Positions 1 through 7,095 are shown, counted from the stretch's first letter. The stretch is 11,157 bases of DNA from an uncultured Ruminococcus sp. (GCA_946414115.1 CAMKNF010000051.1:1-11157); one strand, 5' to 3'. The notes: generated by a model from the letters alone, not told the origin. Numbers and translations: made by a program.

Positions 1-1302
1 GACAGGATTTCCGAAATAAATCCGCTTACGGGCGAGCTGAAGGCAATTCTGCGCCACGCCGCAATCTACCCTGCGTCACACTACATTGTTTCAAAGGACA
101 AAATGCAGCTTGCTCTTGCAGAAATTGAGCGTGAATTGCAGGAAAGGCTTGAATATTTCAGAGAAAACGGAAAGCTCCTTGAGGCGCAGAGAATTGAACA
201 GCGCACGCATTACGATATGGAAATGTTGCAGGAAATCGGATTCTGTACAGGTATTGAAAACTATTCAAGAATCCTGTCGGGCAGACCTCCTGGCTCTTCG
301 CCTTACACTCTGCTTGATTACTTCCCAAAGGATTTTCTGCTGTTCGTTGACGAGTCGCACGTTACCCTGCCACAGGTAAGGGGAATGTATGCAGGCGACC
401 ACGCACGAAAGAAAAGCCTTGTAGATTTCGGATTCAGACTGCCGTCTGCATTTGACAACAGACCGCTGAATTTTGATGAATTTTACGACAGAATCAATCA
501 GGTTGTATTTGTCAGCGCAACGCCGGGCGACCTTGAAATGGAAAAATCAGAGGTTGTTGCAGAGCAGATTATCCGTCCTACGGGACTTCTTGACCCTGAA
601 ATTTCGGTAAGACCGACAGAAGGACAGCTTGACGACCTCGTTTCCGAAATCAACATCAGAACAGCCAAAAAACAGCGTACGCTTGTTACAACGCTGACAA
701 AGAAAATGGCAGAGGACTTGACGGCTTACCTTGAAACAATGGGAATAAAGGTGCGCTATATGCACCACGATATAGATACGGTTGAGCGAATGGAGATTGT
801 GCGTGACTTGCGACTCGGAGAGTTTGACGTGCTTGTGGGCATCAATCTTTTAAGAGAGGGACTCGACATTCCCGAGGTTTCGCTCGTCGCAGTGCTCGAC
901 GCAGACAAAGAGGGATTCTTAAGAAGCACACGTTCGCTCATTCAGATTACGGGACGTGCCGCACGAAACAGCGACGGTATGGTAATAATGTACGCCGACA
1001 GCGTTACAGAATCAATGCGTGTTGCGATTGAGGAAACACAGCGCCGCCGTGAAATTCAGCAGAAGTACAACGAGGAACACGGTATAATTCCAAAGACGAT
1101 TGTCAAAAAGGTAAGTGATATTCTTGAAATCTCAACACACGATGACAGCGAATTCAAGAGCGCAAAGAAAATGTCAAAGGCGCAGAAGCAACAGCTTATC
1201 GAAAGCCTTACAAAGGAAATGAAAGCAGCGGCAAAGCTGCTTGAATTCGAACACGCCGCATATCTGCGTGACAAAATCAAGAAACTGCGTGGAGAAAAAT
1301 AA
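1..1302 (+). CDS. uvrB: UvrABC excinuclease subunit B, 3' part (5' end outside window)
   Basis: This is the C-terminal 433 codons of UvrB, the DNA-dependent ATPase that receives damaged DNA from UvrA and recruits UvrC in nucleotide excision repair. The open frame runs in from base 1 and ends with TAA. Visible helicase landmarks (numbered from the window's first codon) are the DExH box VDESH at about 116-120, SATP at 172-175, the GINLLREGLDIPE block, and motif VI QITGRAARN at 315-323. A C-terminal UVR motif lies at about 394-430 (EFEHAAYLRDKIKKL), the segment that in this family pairs with UvrC. UvrB is usually about 660 residues, so roughly 230 N-terminal residues are missing, including the Walker A site and beta-hairpin. 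This is due to the window edge, not truncation of the gene. No uvrA follows; the next gene is a topoisomerase subunit 180 bp away. No clear terminator is seen after the stop. Identification is very secure. Confidence 0.97.
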   Translation, partial: DRISEINPLTGELKAILRHAAIYPASHYIVSKDKMQLALAEIERELQERLEYFRENGKLLEAQRIEQRTHYDMEMLQEIGFCTGIENYSRILSGRPPGSSPYTLLDYFPKDFLLFVDESHVTLPQVRGMYAGDHARKKSLVDFGFRLPSAFDNRPLNFDEFYDRINQVVFVSATPGDLEMEKSEVVAEQIIRPTGLLDPEISVRPTEGQLDDLVSEINIRTAKKQRTLVTTLTKKMAEDLTAYLETMGIKVRYMHHDIDTVERMEIVRDLRLGEFDVLVGINLLREGLDIPEVSLVAVLDADKEGFLRSTRSLIQITGRAARNSDGMVIMYADSVTESMRVAIEETQRRREIQQKYNEEHGIIPKTIVKKVSDILEISTHDDSEFKSAKKMSKAQKQQLIESLTKEMKAAAKLLEFEHAAYLRDKIKKLRGEK

Positions 1303-1334
1303 AATTTTATTAGTAAGAACTATTGCGATGTTTA

Positions 1335-1444
1335 CGTAGGGACGCGGCGTGCCGTGACCGCTGTGGCAATCAAACTATACCGATTAAAACATAGTTACAG
1401 AGTAAAACAAACCTTTCCGTAGGGGACGGCATCCCTGACGTCCC
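1335..1444 (+). repeat. Dispersed fold-back repeat, copy A (110 bp)
   Basis: This non-coding block between uvrB and the topoisomerase operon aligns without gaps to 8715-8824. I count 97 of 110 identical bases, about 88%. It begins CGTAGGGAC and ends GACGTCCC. The left module (about 1340-1359) is an imperfect palindrome (GCGGC-GT-GCCGT core). The right module (1419-1444) repeats the CGTAGGG start and pairs GGGACG (1423-1428) with CGTCCC (1439-1444). The middle contains an identical block AATCAAACTATACCGATTAA in both copies. Copy A lacks the inverted right-hand tail that copy B carries. It has no coding potential of its own. It resembles a small non-autonomous (MITE- or REP-like) element, but I cannot identify a target-site duplication or a parent transposase. 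Confidence 0.85.
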
Positions 1445-1462
1445 GAAAAATATATGTATAAT
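1435..1462 (+). promoter_or_regulatory. Candidate sigma-A promoter of the topoisomerase operon
   Basis: CTGACG (1435-1440, 4/6 to the -35 consensus) is followed after 16 bp by a perfect TATAAT (1457-1462). A start near 1469 would leave a short leader with the AGGAAG ribosome binding site at 1471-1476. The -35 box lies inside the right end of repeat copy A; the matching position in copy B reads CGGACG, a poorer -35. A second TATAAT at 1464-1469 would start transcription in or after the ribosome binding site and is less likely. This is inferred from sequence only. Confidence 0.45.
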
Positions 1463-1482
1463 TTATAATAAGGAAGAGTGAA

Positions 1483-3468
1483 ATGGCAAGGAAGAAAACC
1501 AACGAATACGATAATACCAGCATAACAACCCTCAAAGGTGCCGATCGTGTACGCAAAAGACCTGCGGTTATTTTCGGTTCAGACGGCATTGACGGTTGTC
1601 AGCATTCGGTATTTGAAATTCTTTCAAACTCCATTGACGAGGCGAGAGAGGGCTACGGTAAGCAGATTTCCGTAACCCGCTTTTCCGACGGCTCAATCGA
1701 GGTGGAGGACCACGGTCGAGGAATCCCTGTTGACTACAACGAAAACGAGCAGAAGTTCAACTGGGAGCTTGTGTTCTGCGAAATGTACGCAGGCGGCAAG
1801 TACAACAACAACGAGGGCGAAAGCTACGAGTTTTCACTCGGTATGAACGGCTTGGGACTTTGCTCAACTCAGTACGCTTCCGAATATATGGATGTTGACA
1901 TCCGCCGTGACGGTTATCGCTATACACTCCATTTTGAAAAGGGCGAGAATGTAGGCGGACTCAAAAAAGAACCGTACAGCAAAAAGGATACGGGAACAAA
2001 AATCCACTGGAAACCCGATCTTGAGGTTTTCACCGATATTGACATTCAGCCCGACTATTTTCTTGACATAATGAAACGTCAGGCAATTGTCAACGCAGGC
2101 GTGGAGTTCATTTTCAGAAACCAGAACGGACGTTCATTTGACACTACTTCCTTTAATTATATTAACGGCGTAGTCGACCACGTTGCCGAGGTAATCGGCG
2201 AGGAGGGACTTACAACCGTTCAGCACTGGGAAACAGAGTGCAAAACACGTGACCGTGACGACAAACCCGAATACAAGTGCAAAATGGACATAGCCGTTGC
2301 GTTTTCAAATAAGGTCAGCCTTACCGAATACTACCACAATTCAAGCTGGCTTGAACACGGCGGCGCACCCGATAAGGCTGTGCGAAACGCCTTTGTCTAT
2401 CAGATTGACAGTTACTTAAAGCAGAATAATAAATATAACAAAACAGAAAGCAAAATCAAGTTTGACGACGTAGAGGATTGCCTTGTGTGCGTAATTTCCT
2501 CGTTTTCAAGTGTTTCCTCCTACGAAAATCAGACGAAAAAGGCTGTAACCAACAAGGGTATTCAGGACGCAATGACTGCATTCCTGCGTCAGAGCTTAGA
2601 GGTGTATTTCATAGAAAATCCCCTTGAAGCCGAGAAGATTGCAGAGCAGGTGCTTGTGAACAAGCGCAGTCGTGAAAACGCAGAGAAAACCCGACTTAAC
2701 ATAAAGAAAAGGCTTTCGGGCAACCTCGACATCACAAACAGAGTTGCAAAATTTGTCGATTGCCGAAGTAAGGACGTTGAACAGCGTGAACTGTTCATAG
2801 TAGAGGGTGACTCTGCTCTCGGTGCCTGCAAGCAGGCAAGAAACCCCGATTTTCAGGCTATAATGCCAATCAGAGGTAAAATTCTTAATTGCCTTAAAGC
2901 CGACTATGATAAAATTTTCAAGAGCGAAATCATAACCGATTTGCTCAAGGTTCTTGGCTGCGGAGTTGAAGTAAAGTCAAAGGCGAATAAAAATCTTTCA
3001 AGCTTTGATATGGACGCTCTGCGCTGGAACAAGGTTATTCTTTGTACCGATGCCGACGTTGACGGCTTTCAGATTCGCACATTATTACTTACAATGCTTT
3101 ACCGCCTTACTCCTACACTTATTGAGCAGGGCAAGGTGTTCATTGCGGAATCTCCGCTTTACGAAATCACCTCGAAGAATGACGTTTATTTTGCGTATGA
3201 TGAAATTGAAAAGGATAAGTTTATCGAGCAAATCGGCAACGAAAAGTTCACAATCCAGCGAAGCAAAGGTCTTGGTGAAAACGAACCCGATATGATGAAT
3301 TTAACTACAATGAATCCCGACACACGCAGACTTATCAAGGTTATGCCTGATGATGCGGCACAGACTGCAGAAATCTTTGATATTCTGCTCGGCGATAATC
3401 TACAGGGCAGAAAAGACTACATTGTAGAGCACGGCAACGAATATATAGATAATCTCGACGTAAGCTGA
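1483..3468 (+). CDS. parE: Type II topoisomerase ATPase/TOPRIM subunit (ParE/GyrB-like, divergent clostridial type)
   Basis: This is the ATPase/TOPRIM subunit of a type IIA topoisomerase; it should act with the next gene product to pass DNA duplexes through an enzyme-linked break. It has 661 residues, typical of ParE or short GyrB. GHKL ATPase residues are present: E45, N49 and D52 in the first motif, D76-H-G-R-G-I-P, and a glycine-rich lid LGMNGLG at 119-125. The QTK loop is at 350-352, TOPRIM EGDSA at 441-445, the metal site DADVDG at 523-528, and SKGLGE near the C-terminus. Several motifs depart from textbook forms: RKRPAVIFGS for RKRPGMYIGS, SLGMNGLG for GGLHGVG, and RSKGLGE for RYKGLGE. 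I recall this sequence type as a second GyrB/ParE-like protein in Clostridia. The start is supported by AGGAAG 7-12 bp upstream. It is followed by the partner subunit after 16 bp. The ParE name reflects pairing and size; gyrase activity cannot be excluded. Confidence 0.9.
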   Translation: MARKKTNEYDNTSITTLKGADRVRKRPAVIFGSDGIDGCQHSVFEILSNSIDEAREGYGKQISVTRFSDGSIEVEDHGRGIPVDYNENEQKFNWELVFCEMYAGGKYNNNEGESYEFSLGMNGLGLCSTQYASEYMDVDIRRDGYRYTLHFEKGENVGGLKKEPYSKKDTGTKIHWKPDLEVFTDIDIQPDYFLDIMKRQAIVNAGVEFIFRNQNGRSFDTTSFNYINGVVDHVAEVIGEEGLTTVQHWETECKTRDRDDKPEYKCKMDIAVAFSNKVSLTEYYHNSSWLEHGGAPDKAVRNAFVYQIDSYLKQNNKYNKTESKIKFDDVEDCLVCVISSFSSVSSYENQTKKAVTNKGIQDAMTAFLRQSLEVYFIENPLEAEKIAEQVLVNKRSRENAEKTRLNIKKRLSGNLDITNRVAKFVDCRSKDVEQRELFIVEGDSALGACKQARNPDFQAIMPIRGKILNCLKADYDKIFKSEIITDLLKVLGCGVEVKSKANKNLSSFDMDALRWNKVILCTDADVDGFQIRTLLLTMLYRLTPTLIEQGKVFIAESPLYEITSKNDVYFAYDEIEKDKFIEQIGNEKFTIQRSKGLGENEPDMMNLTTMNPDTRRLIKVMPDDAAQTAEIFDILLGDNLQGRKDYIVEHGNEYIDNLDVS

Positions 3469-3484
3469 CAGGAGGTGGAAAACA

Positions 3485-5722
3485 ATGGCTTCTAAAAAGA
3501 AAACTCCCCAAAAATCAAACGCTCCCAAAACCCACGGTGTAATAAACGGAGCAGGCGATATTGTAGAACAACCCATAGTTTCCACTATCCGTGAAAACTA
3601 TATGCCCTATGCAATGAGCGTAATTCTGTCACGTGCAATTCCCGAGATTGACGGCTTTAAGCCTTCTCACCGCAAGCTCCTTTTTACAATGTACAAAATG
3701 GGACTTCTGACAGGCAACAGAACAAAGTCTGCAAATATTGTCGGCGCAACAATGAAATTAAACCCTCACGGCGACTCGGCAATCTACGACACAATGGTGC
3801 GTTTGTCAAGAGGCTACGAGGCGCTTTTGCATCCGTACGTTGACTCAAAGGGTAACTTCGGTAAGTTCTACAGCCGAGATATGGCTTGGGCGGCTTCACG
3901 ATACACCGAAGCAAAGCTTGCGCCAATCTGCAACGAGCTTTTTCGTGACATAGATAAGGACACAGTTGATTTTGTCGATAACTACGACAACACAATGAAA
4001 GAGCCGTCACTCTTGCCCGTTGCATTTCCGTCTGTACTTGTAAACGCAAATACAGGTATTGCGGTAGGTATGGCTTCAAATATCTGCTCCTTTAACTTGA
4101 AGGAAATCTGCGAAACCACGGCGGCACTCATACGTGATCCTGACCATGATATAAAGTCAACTCTGCCTGCACCCGATTTTATCGGCGGCTGTCAGATAAT
4201 CTACGATGAAAAGACAATCAATCAGGTTTACGAAACAGGCAGGGGCAGTATCAAACTTCGTGCAAAGTACGAGTACGACAAATCCGCAAACTGCATTGAC
4301 GTGCTTTCAATTCCGAGCACAACCACCTGCGAGGTCATAATCGAGAAGATTATCGACCTTGTAAAGCAGGGTAAGGTAAAGGAAATTTCCGATATTCGTG
4401 ACGAAACAGGTATTGACGGTCTTAAAATTACAATTGACTTAAAGCGTGGTGTTGACCCCGAAAAGCTTATGTCAAAGCTGTTCCGTTTCACAACTCTTGA
4501 GGATTCATACGCCTGCAACTTCAATGTGCTAATCGGCGGAGTGCCAATGGTACTCGGCGTTAAGGCACTGCTTGAAGAGTGGATAGCGTTCAGAATTGAG
4601 TGCGTAAGACGCAGAACATATTTTGACCGAAATAAAAAAGCAGACAAGCTCCACCTTTTAAAGGGACTTGAAAAAATCCTGCTCGATATTGACAAGGCAA
4701 TTAAAATTATACGTGAAACCGACGAAGAGGTCGAGGTTGTACCAAACCTTATGATTGGCTTCGGAATCGACAAAATTCAGGCTGAATATGTTGCCGAAAT
4801 TAAACTGCGCCACCTCAACAGAGAATACATCTTAAAGCGAACAAAGGATATTGAGGAGCTTGAAAAGGAAATTGCCGAGCTTGACGAAATCTTAAAGAGC
4901 AAGGCGAGAATCAAGACGATAATCGTCAAGGAGCTTAAGGCAATAGCCGATAAGTACGGTCAGCCCAGAAAGAGTATCATAATCTACGAGGATAACGCAA
5001 AGTACGAGGAAGAGGTCGAGGAAATCCCCGATTATCCTGTTACGTTCTTCTTTACAAAGGAAGGCTATTTCAAAAAGATTACACCACAGTCACTGCGAAT
5101 GAGCGGAGCGCATAAGCTCAAAGACGGCGATGTAATTGTGCAGGAAATTGAGTTTTCAAACAACTGCGACCTGCTGTTCTTTACCGACAAATGTCAGGTC
5201 TATAAAGCAAAAGCCTCCGACTTTGCCGACACCAAGGCAAGCGTTCTCGGCGACTACGTAGCCGCAAAGCTTTCTATGGACGAGGGCGAAAACGCTGTCT
5301 TTATGGTAGCAACGAAGGACTACAAGGGAATATTGCTTTTTGCCTTTGAAAACGGAAAGGCGGCAAAGGTGCCGCTTGAAGCGTACACCACAAAGACTAA
5401 CCGCAAAAAGCTGACAGGCGCATATTCCGATAAATCACCGCTTTCGGGAATGCTGTTCCTTGAAGATGACAGGGAAGTGCTGTTTAAAGCGTCATCAGGC
5501 AGAATGTTGCTTGTTCACACAGGCGCATTGTCACTAAAGACAACACGCTCAACACAGGGCGTAGCCGTAATGAAGCTCAAAAAAGGACACAGACTTTTTG
5601 AAATTTCCGAATACAAAGGCACTTTTGCAAAACCACAGCGCTATAGAACACGCTCTCTGCCTGCTTTGGGTGCGTTGCCGTCAAACGAAGACACGTCTGA
5701 CGAACAGCTTTCACTGCTTTAA
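3485..5722 (+). CDS. parC: Type II topoisomerase cleavage subunit (ParC/GyrA-like, divergent clostridial type)
   Basis: This is the DNA cleavage/religation subunit, 745 residues, partner of the upstream ATPase subunit. A strong GGAGGTGG site (3471-3478) sits 6 bp before the ATG. The winged-helix region holds NPHGDSAIYD (93-102) and AASRYTE, placing the catalytic tyrosine at Y140 next to R139. S98 and D102 correspond to E. coli GyrA S83 and D87, so the fluoroquinolone-interacting pair is of the sensitive type. Relative to GyrA there are single-residue gaps near AIPEIDGFKPSHR and ATMKLNPHGD. A charged coiled-coil tower/gate region spans about 405-500. The C-terminal domain (about 517-745) shows about four beta-pinwheel-like strands (near 520, 563, 616 and 665) and no recognisable QRRGGKG GyrA box. 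GyrA normally needs that box to introduce supercoils. This favours a topoisomerase IV-like decatenase/relaxase, which is inference. No intrinsic terminator is evident downstream. Confidence 0.9.
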   Translation: MASKKKTPQKSNAPKTHGVINGAGDIVEQPIVSTIRENYMPYAMSVILSRAIPEIDGFKPSHRKLLFTMYKMGLLTGNRTKSANIVGATMKLNPHGDSAIYDTMVRLSRGYEALLHPYVDSKGNFGKFYSRDMAWAASRYTEAKLAPICNELFRDIDKDTVDFVDNYDNTMKEPSLLPVAFPSVLVNANTGIAVGMASNICSFNLKEICETTAALIRDPDHDIKSTLPAPDFIGGCQIIYDEKTINQVYETGRGSIKLRAKYEYDKSANCIDVLSIPSTTTCEVIIEKIIDLVKQGKVKEISDIRDETGIDGLKITIDLKRGVDPEKLMSKLFRFTTLEDSYACNFNVLIGGVPMVLGVKALLEEWIAFRIECVRRRTYFDRNKKADKLHLLKGLEKILLDIDKAIKIIRETDEEVEVVPNLMIGFGIDKIQAEYVAEIKLRHLNREYILKRTKDIEELEKEIAELDEILKSKARIKTIIVKELKAIADKYGQPRKSIIIYEDNAKYEEEVEEIPDYPVTFFFTKEGYFKKITPQSLRMSGAHKLKDGDVIVQEIEFSNNCDLLFFTDKCQVYKAKASDFADTKASVLGDYVAAKLSMDEGENAVFMVATKDYKGILLFAFENGKAAKVPLEAYTTKTNRKKLTGAYSDKSPLSGMLFLEDDREVLFKASSGRMLLVHTGALSLKTTRSTQGVAVMKLKKGHRLFEISEYKGTFAKPQRYRTRSLPALGALPSNEDTSDEQLSLL

Positions 5723-5765
5723 GGTATTTTATTAAAAATATATGATGAAAAATATAAATTTTCTC

Positions 5766-5799
5766 TTGCAAAAATAATATTTATGTGATACTATATAAT
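5766..5799 (+). promoter_or_regulatory. Possible secG promoter region
   Basis: The AT-rich 134-bp gap before secG contains TTGCAA (5766-5771, 4/6). It is followed after 17 bp by TACTAT (5789-5794, 4/6), overlapping a perfect TATAAT at 5794-5799 that has no -35 box at the right distance. Which -10 is used cannot be decided. A promoter somewhere here is plausible because the gene has its own terminator and well-spaced AAGGAAG ribosome binding site (about 5843-5849). Confidence 0.35.
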
Positions 5800-5856
5800 A
5801 GTTAATTAATGCAGATTATCGTGTGTTATATCATATTAATGAAAGGAAGATGAAAA

Positions 5857-6111
5857 ATGGGCGTTTTAGGTATTGTTCTCGGTGTTGTTCTCGGCATCGT
5901 TTCAATAGCAATTATCGTTGTAATTATTCTTCAGGAAGGCAACCAGCAGGGTATTGGCGTAGTAACAGGTGCGGCTGACTCTTATTTCTCAAAGAATAAG
6001 GCTCGTTCAATTGATGCGTTTCTTTCACGTTGGACAAAGGTATTTGCCGCAGTATTCGTTCTCTTCGTAATTGCGCTTAACGTACTTTCCTATTTCGGAG
6101 TAATAAAGTAA
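5857..6111 (+). CDS. secG: Protein translocase subunit SecG
   Basis: SecG is the small non-essential subunit of the SecYEG channel in the cytoplasmic membrane and stimulates preprotein translocation. The 84-residue protein has the family architecture: a first membrane helix (about 3-25), then L-Q-E-G (25-28) leading into a glycine/glutamine-rich loop, a conserved A-D-S-Y-F stretch (40-44), a basic patch, and a second helix (about 60-80). Length is normal. The ATG is preceded by AAGGAAG at good spacing. In many Firmicutes secG sits before rnr and smpB; here it does not. It is instead closed off by a strong terminator 27 bp after the stop, so it looks monocistronic apart from any read-through into the bofA-like gene. 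Identification is secure. Confidence 0.93.
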   Translation: MGVLGIVLGVVLGIVSIAIIVVIILQEGNQQGIGVVTGAADSYFSKNKARSIDAFLSRWTKVFAAVFVLFVIALNVLSYFGVIK

Positions 6112-6137
6112 TATCTTTAAAAATCAGAGCATAATTA
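6109..6137 (+). promoter_or_regulatory. Possible sporulation (sigma-E-like) promoter for the bofA-like gene
   Basis: TAATATC (6109-6115) matches 6 of 7 positions of the B. subtilis sigma-E -35 consensus (KMATATT) as I remember it. It is followed after 14 bp by CATAATTA (6130-6137), which keeps the CATA core of the -10 but not its right half. Transcription would start near 6144, inside the 5' arm of the secG terminator. B. subtilis bofA is a sigma-E gene, which makes the guess reasonable. The DNA is AT-rich, so a chance match is quite possible. Confidence 0.25.
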
Positions 6138-6138
6138 T

Positions 6139-6171
6139 AGACCGTCGGATGTATGTCCGACGGTCTGTTTT
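6139..6171 (+). terminator. Intrinsic terminator of secG
   Basis: A perfect 11-bp stem (AGACCGTCGGA, 6139-6149, with TCCGACGGTCT, 6156-6166) closes a 6-nt loop and is followed by GTTTTA. It starts 27 bp after the secG stop codon. It also separates secG from the bofA-like gene, whose start lies 29 bp downstream. Confidence 0.9.
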
Positions 6172-6186
6172 ACTTTGTAAATTTTT

Positions 6187-6202
6187 GGAGATGTTATTTA
6201 TG
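6187..6202 (+). promoter_or_regulatory. Ribosome binding site deciding the bofA-like start
   Basis: GGAG at 6187-6190 lies 9 bp before the ATG at 6200. The in-frame ATG at 6191 directly abuts the GGAG and has no spacer. The farther upstream in-frame ATG at 6149 lies inside the secG terminator hairpin. ATG 6200 is therefore preferred. Confidence 0.65.
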
Positions 6203-6460
6203 CCGCTGTGGGGATTAGCAATCGTTTTTGTGTCAATATTCTTGATTTTTGCAATTATCCATTACATATCAAAAAGCAAGCACCCTCTTAAAAGGTCGCT
6301 TTTGTCAATGCTAATCGGTGCGGCAACGCTAACAGCGGTAAATTTAACCTCGGGACTTACGGGCGTTTTTCTGCCTGTCAGCCTGCTTTCAATTATCGTA
6401 TCGGTTGTCGGCGGCGTACCCGGAGTAACGTTACTTCTCTCACTTAATCTGTTTTTTTAA
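6200..6460 (+). CDS. bofA: BofA-family protein (pro-sigma-K processing inhibitor-like)
   Basis: This is a small integral membrane protein of 86 residues from the preferred ATG. In B. subtilis, BofA sits in the outer forespore membrane and, with SpoIVFA, inhibits the SpoIVFB protease until pro-sigma-K should be cleaved. Here there is a first membrane helix (about 4-23), a short basic linker (KSKHPLKR, 25-32), and then a hydrophobic region. That region carries the family-like pattern N48, G52/G55, P59 and GGVPG (71-75), and ends in a leucine-rich C-terminus. The usual asparagine after the proline is not obvious (V60, S61), so this is a divergent member. In many Firmicutes bofA follows recR; here it stands between secG and a convergent DUF4364 gene. 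It has no terminator of its own; its stop is 2 bp from the opposing stop. Family call is fairly good from the C-terminal half; function in sporulation is inferred. Confidence 0.7.
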   Translation: MPLWGLAIVFVSIFLIFAIIHYISKSKHPLKRSLLSMLIGAATLTAVNLTSGLTGVFLPVSLLSIIVSVVGGVPGVTLLLSLNLFF

Positions 6461-6462
6461 AT

Positions 6463-7065
6463 TTACAGTACGCCGTAAAGCTCTTCAAGAGCCTCACCGA
6501 CATTTTCCTTGTCCTTCGTCATAAGCGCAAGCATAACCTTGTAAACGGTAGAAGGACTGTCGTAGAAGTTCTTTTTCATAACCATAGCCTGCTCATAGTT
6601 CGGAGCGTAAAGTGTAAAGGATAGCAAATCCATATCACCGCCCGAAATTTTGCAGATAACATCAAAGCCGTTTTCGGTTTTCTTGATTTCAACCGAATTT
6701 TCACGACGTTTTTTCTTTTCGCCAAGCAGTTTTATAGCGCTCACATACGCTTTTTCCTTAACAGTGTAGGATAGTACGCTTTCAAGCTGGTTTGCAATCA
6801 TTTTTCCGTTGTCGGTAAGCTCATACGTATGCAATCCGTCAACAATGTCACTTTCCTTTATATTGCCGTTTTTAATCAAATCGTCAAATGCGGCGCTGAC
6901 TTCAAAATAATTAGCAAGCTCTTCTATGGTAATTGCCTGAACAACAAGCTCTTTATCCATATTTTCCTTAACGCAGTTAAGAAGATAGCAGATAAGAATT
7001 CTTATTTCGTTTTTACTTCTAACACCGCCTAATGTTACGCCCTCGTCAAATGTATCAAAAGCCAT
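6463..7065 (-). CDS. DUF4364 family protein (probable winged-helix N-terminus)
   Basis: This 200-residue soluble protein resembles the DUF4364 family of Clostridia, whose function I do not know. The N-terminal part (about 15-95) looks like a winged helix: a helical opening (KNEIRILICYLLNCV), a segment TIEELANYFE resembling a helix-turn-helix, and the closing pattern Y-E-L-T-D-N-G-K (about 80-88), typical of wing-then-helix ends in transcriptional regulators. The C-terminal half (about 115-195) has a basic stretch, a beta-rich segment (GFDVICKISGGDMDLLSF) and a helical end with repeated KD/E motifs. It is the only - strand gene here. It converges on the bofA-like gene and is divergent from nfeD with a 129-bp shared gap. 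A GGGTGA ribosome binding site (7070-7075 complement) precedes the ATG. DNA binding and a role in controlling the divergent genes are inference only. Confidence 0.75.
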   Translation of the reverse strand: MAFDTFDEGVTLGGVRSKNEIRILICYLLNCVKENMDKELVVQAITIEELANYFEVSAAFDDLIKNGNIKESDIVDGLHTYELTDNGKMIANQLESVLSYTVKEKAYVSAIKLLGEKKKRRENSVEIKKTENGFDVICKISGGDMDLLSFTLYAPNYEQAMVMKKNFYDSPSTVYKVMLALMTKDKENVGEALEELYGVL

Positions 7066-7095
7066 ATAATCACCCGTATTTTAATATTTATCTTA

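Noticed and set aside
1335..1444. CRISPR or tandem array
   Set aside because: The repeat has one copy here and one 7.4 kb away, with no regular spacers and no cas genes.
4228..4773. 181-codon open frame on the - strand inside the ParC-like gene
   Set aside because: It is a serine/arginine-rich shadow of a strongly supported coding frame, with no ribosome binding site or family resemblance. The same applies to the shorter - strand frame at 3684-4079.
1483..5722. Straightforward gyrB-gyrA annotation
   Set aside because: Lack of a recognisable GyrA box, short C-terminal domain and altered motifs argue against calling it the genome's main gyrase, though the activity is unproven.
6149..6199. Longer N-terminus for the bofA-like protein from the ATG at 6149
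   Set aside because: This ATG lies inside the secG terminator hairpin and has no ribosome binding site. ATG 6200 has GGAG at suitable spacing and begins at the hydrophobic helix.
6480..6492. Palindrome GCTCTTCAAGAGC as a bidirectional terminator for the convergent pair
   Set aside because: The central loop would be only 1 nt, there is no T-tract on either side, and it encodes the DUF4364 C-terminus. Probably chance codon use.
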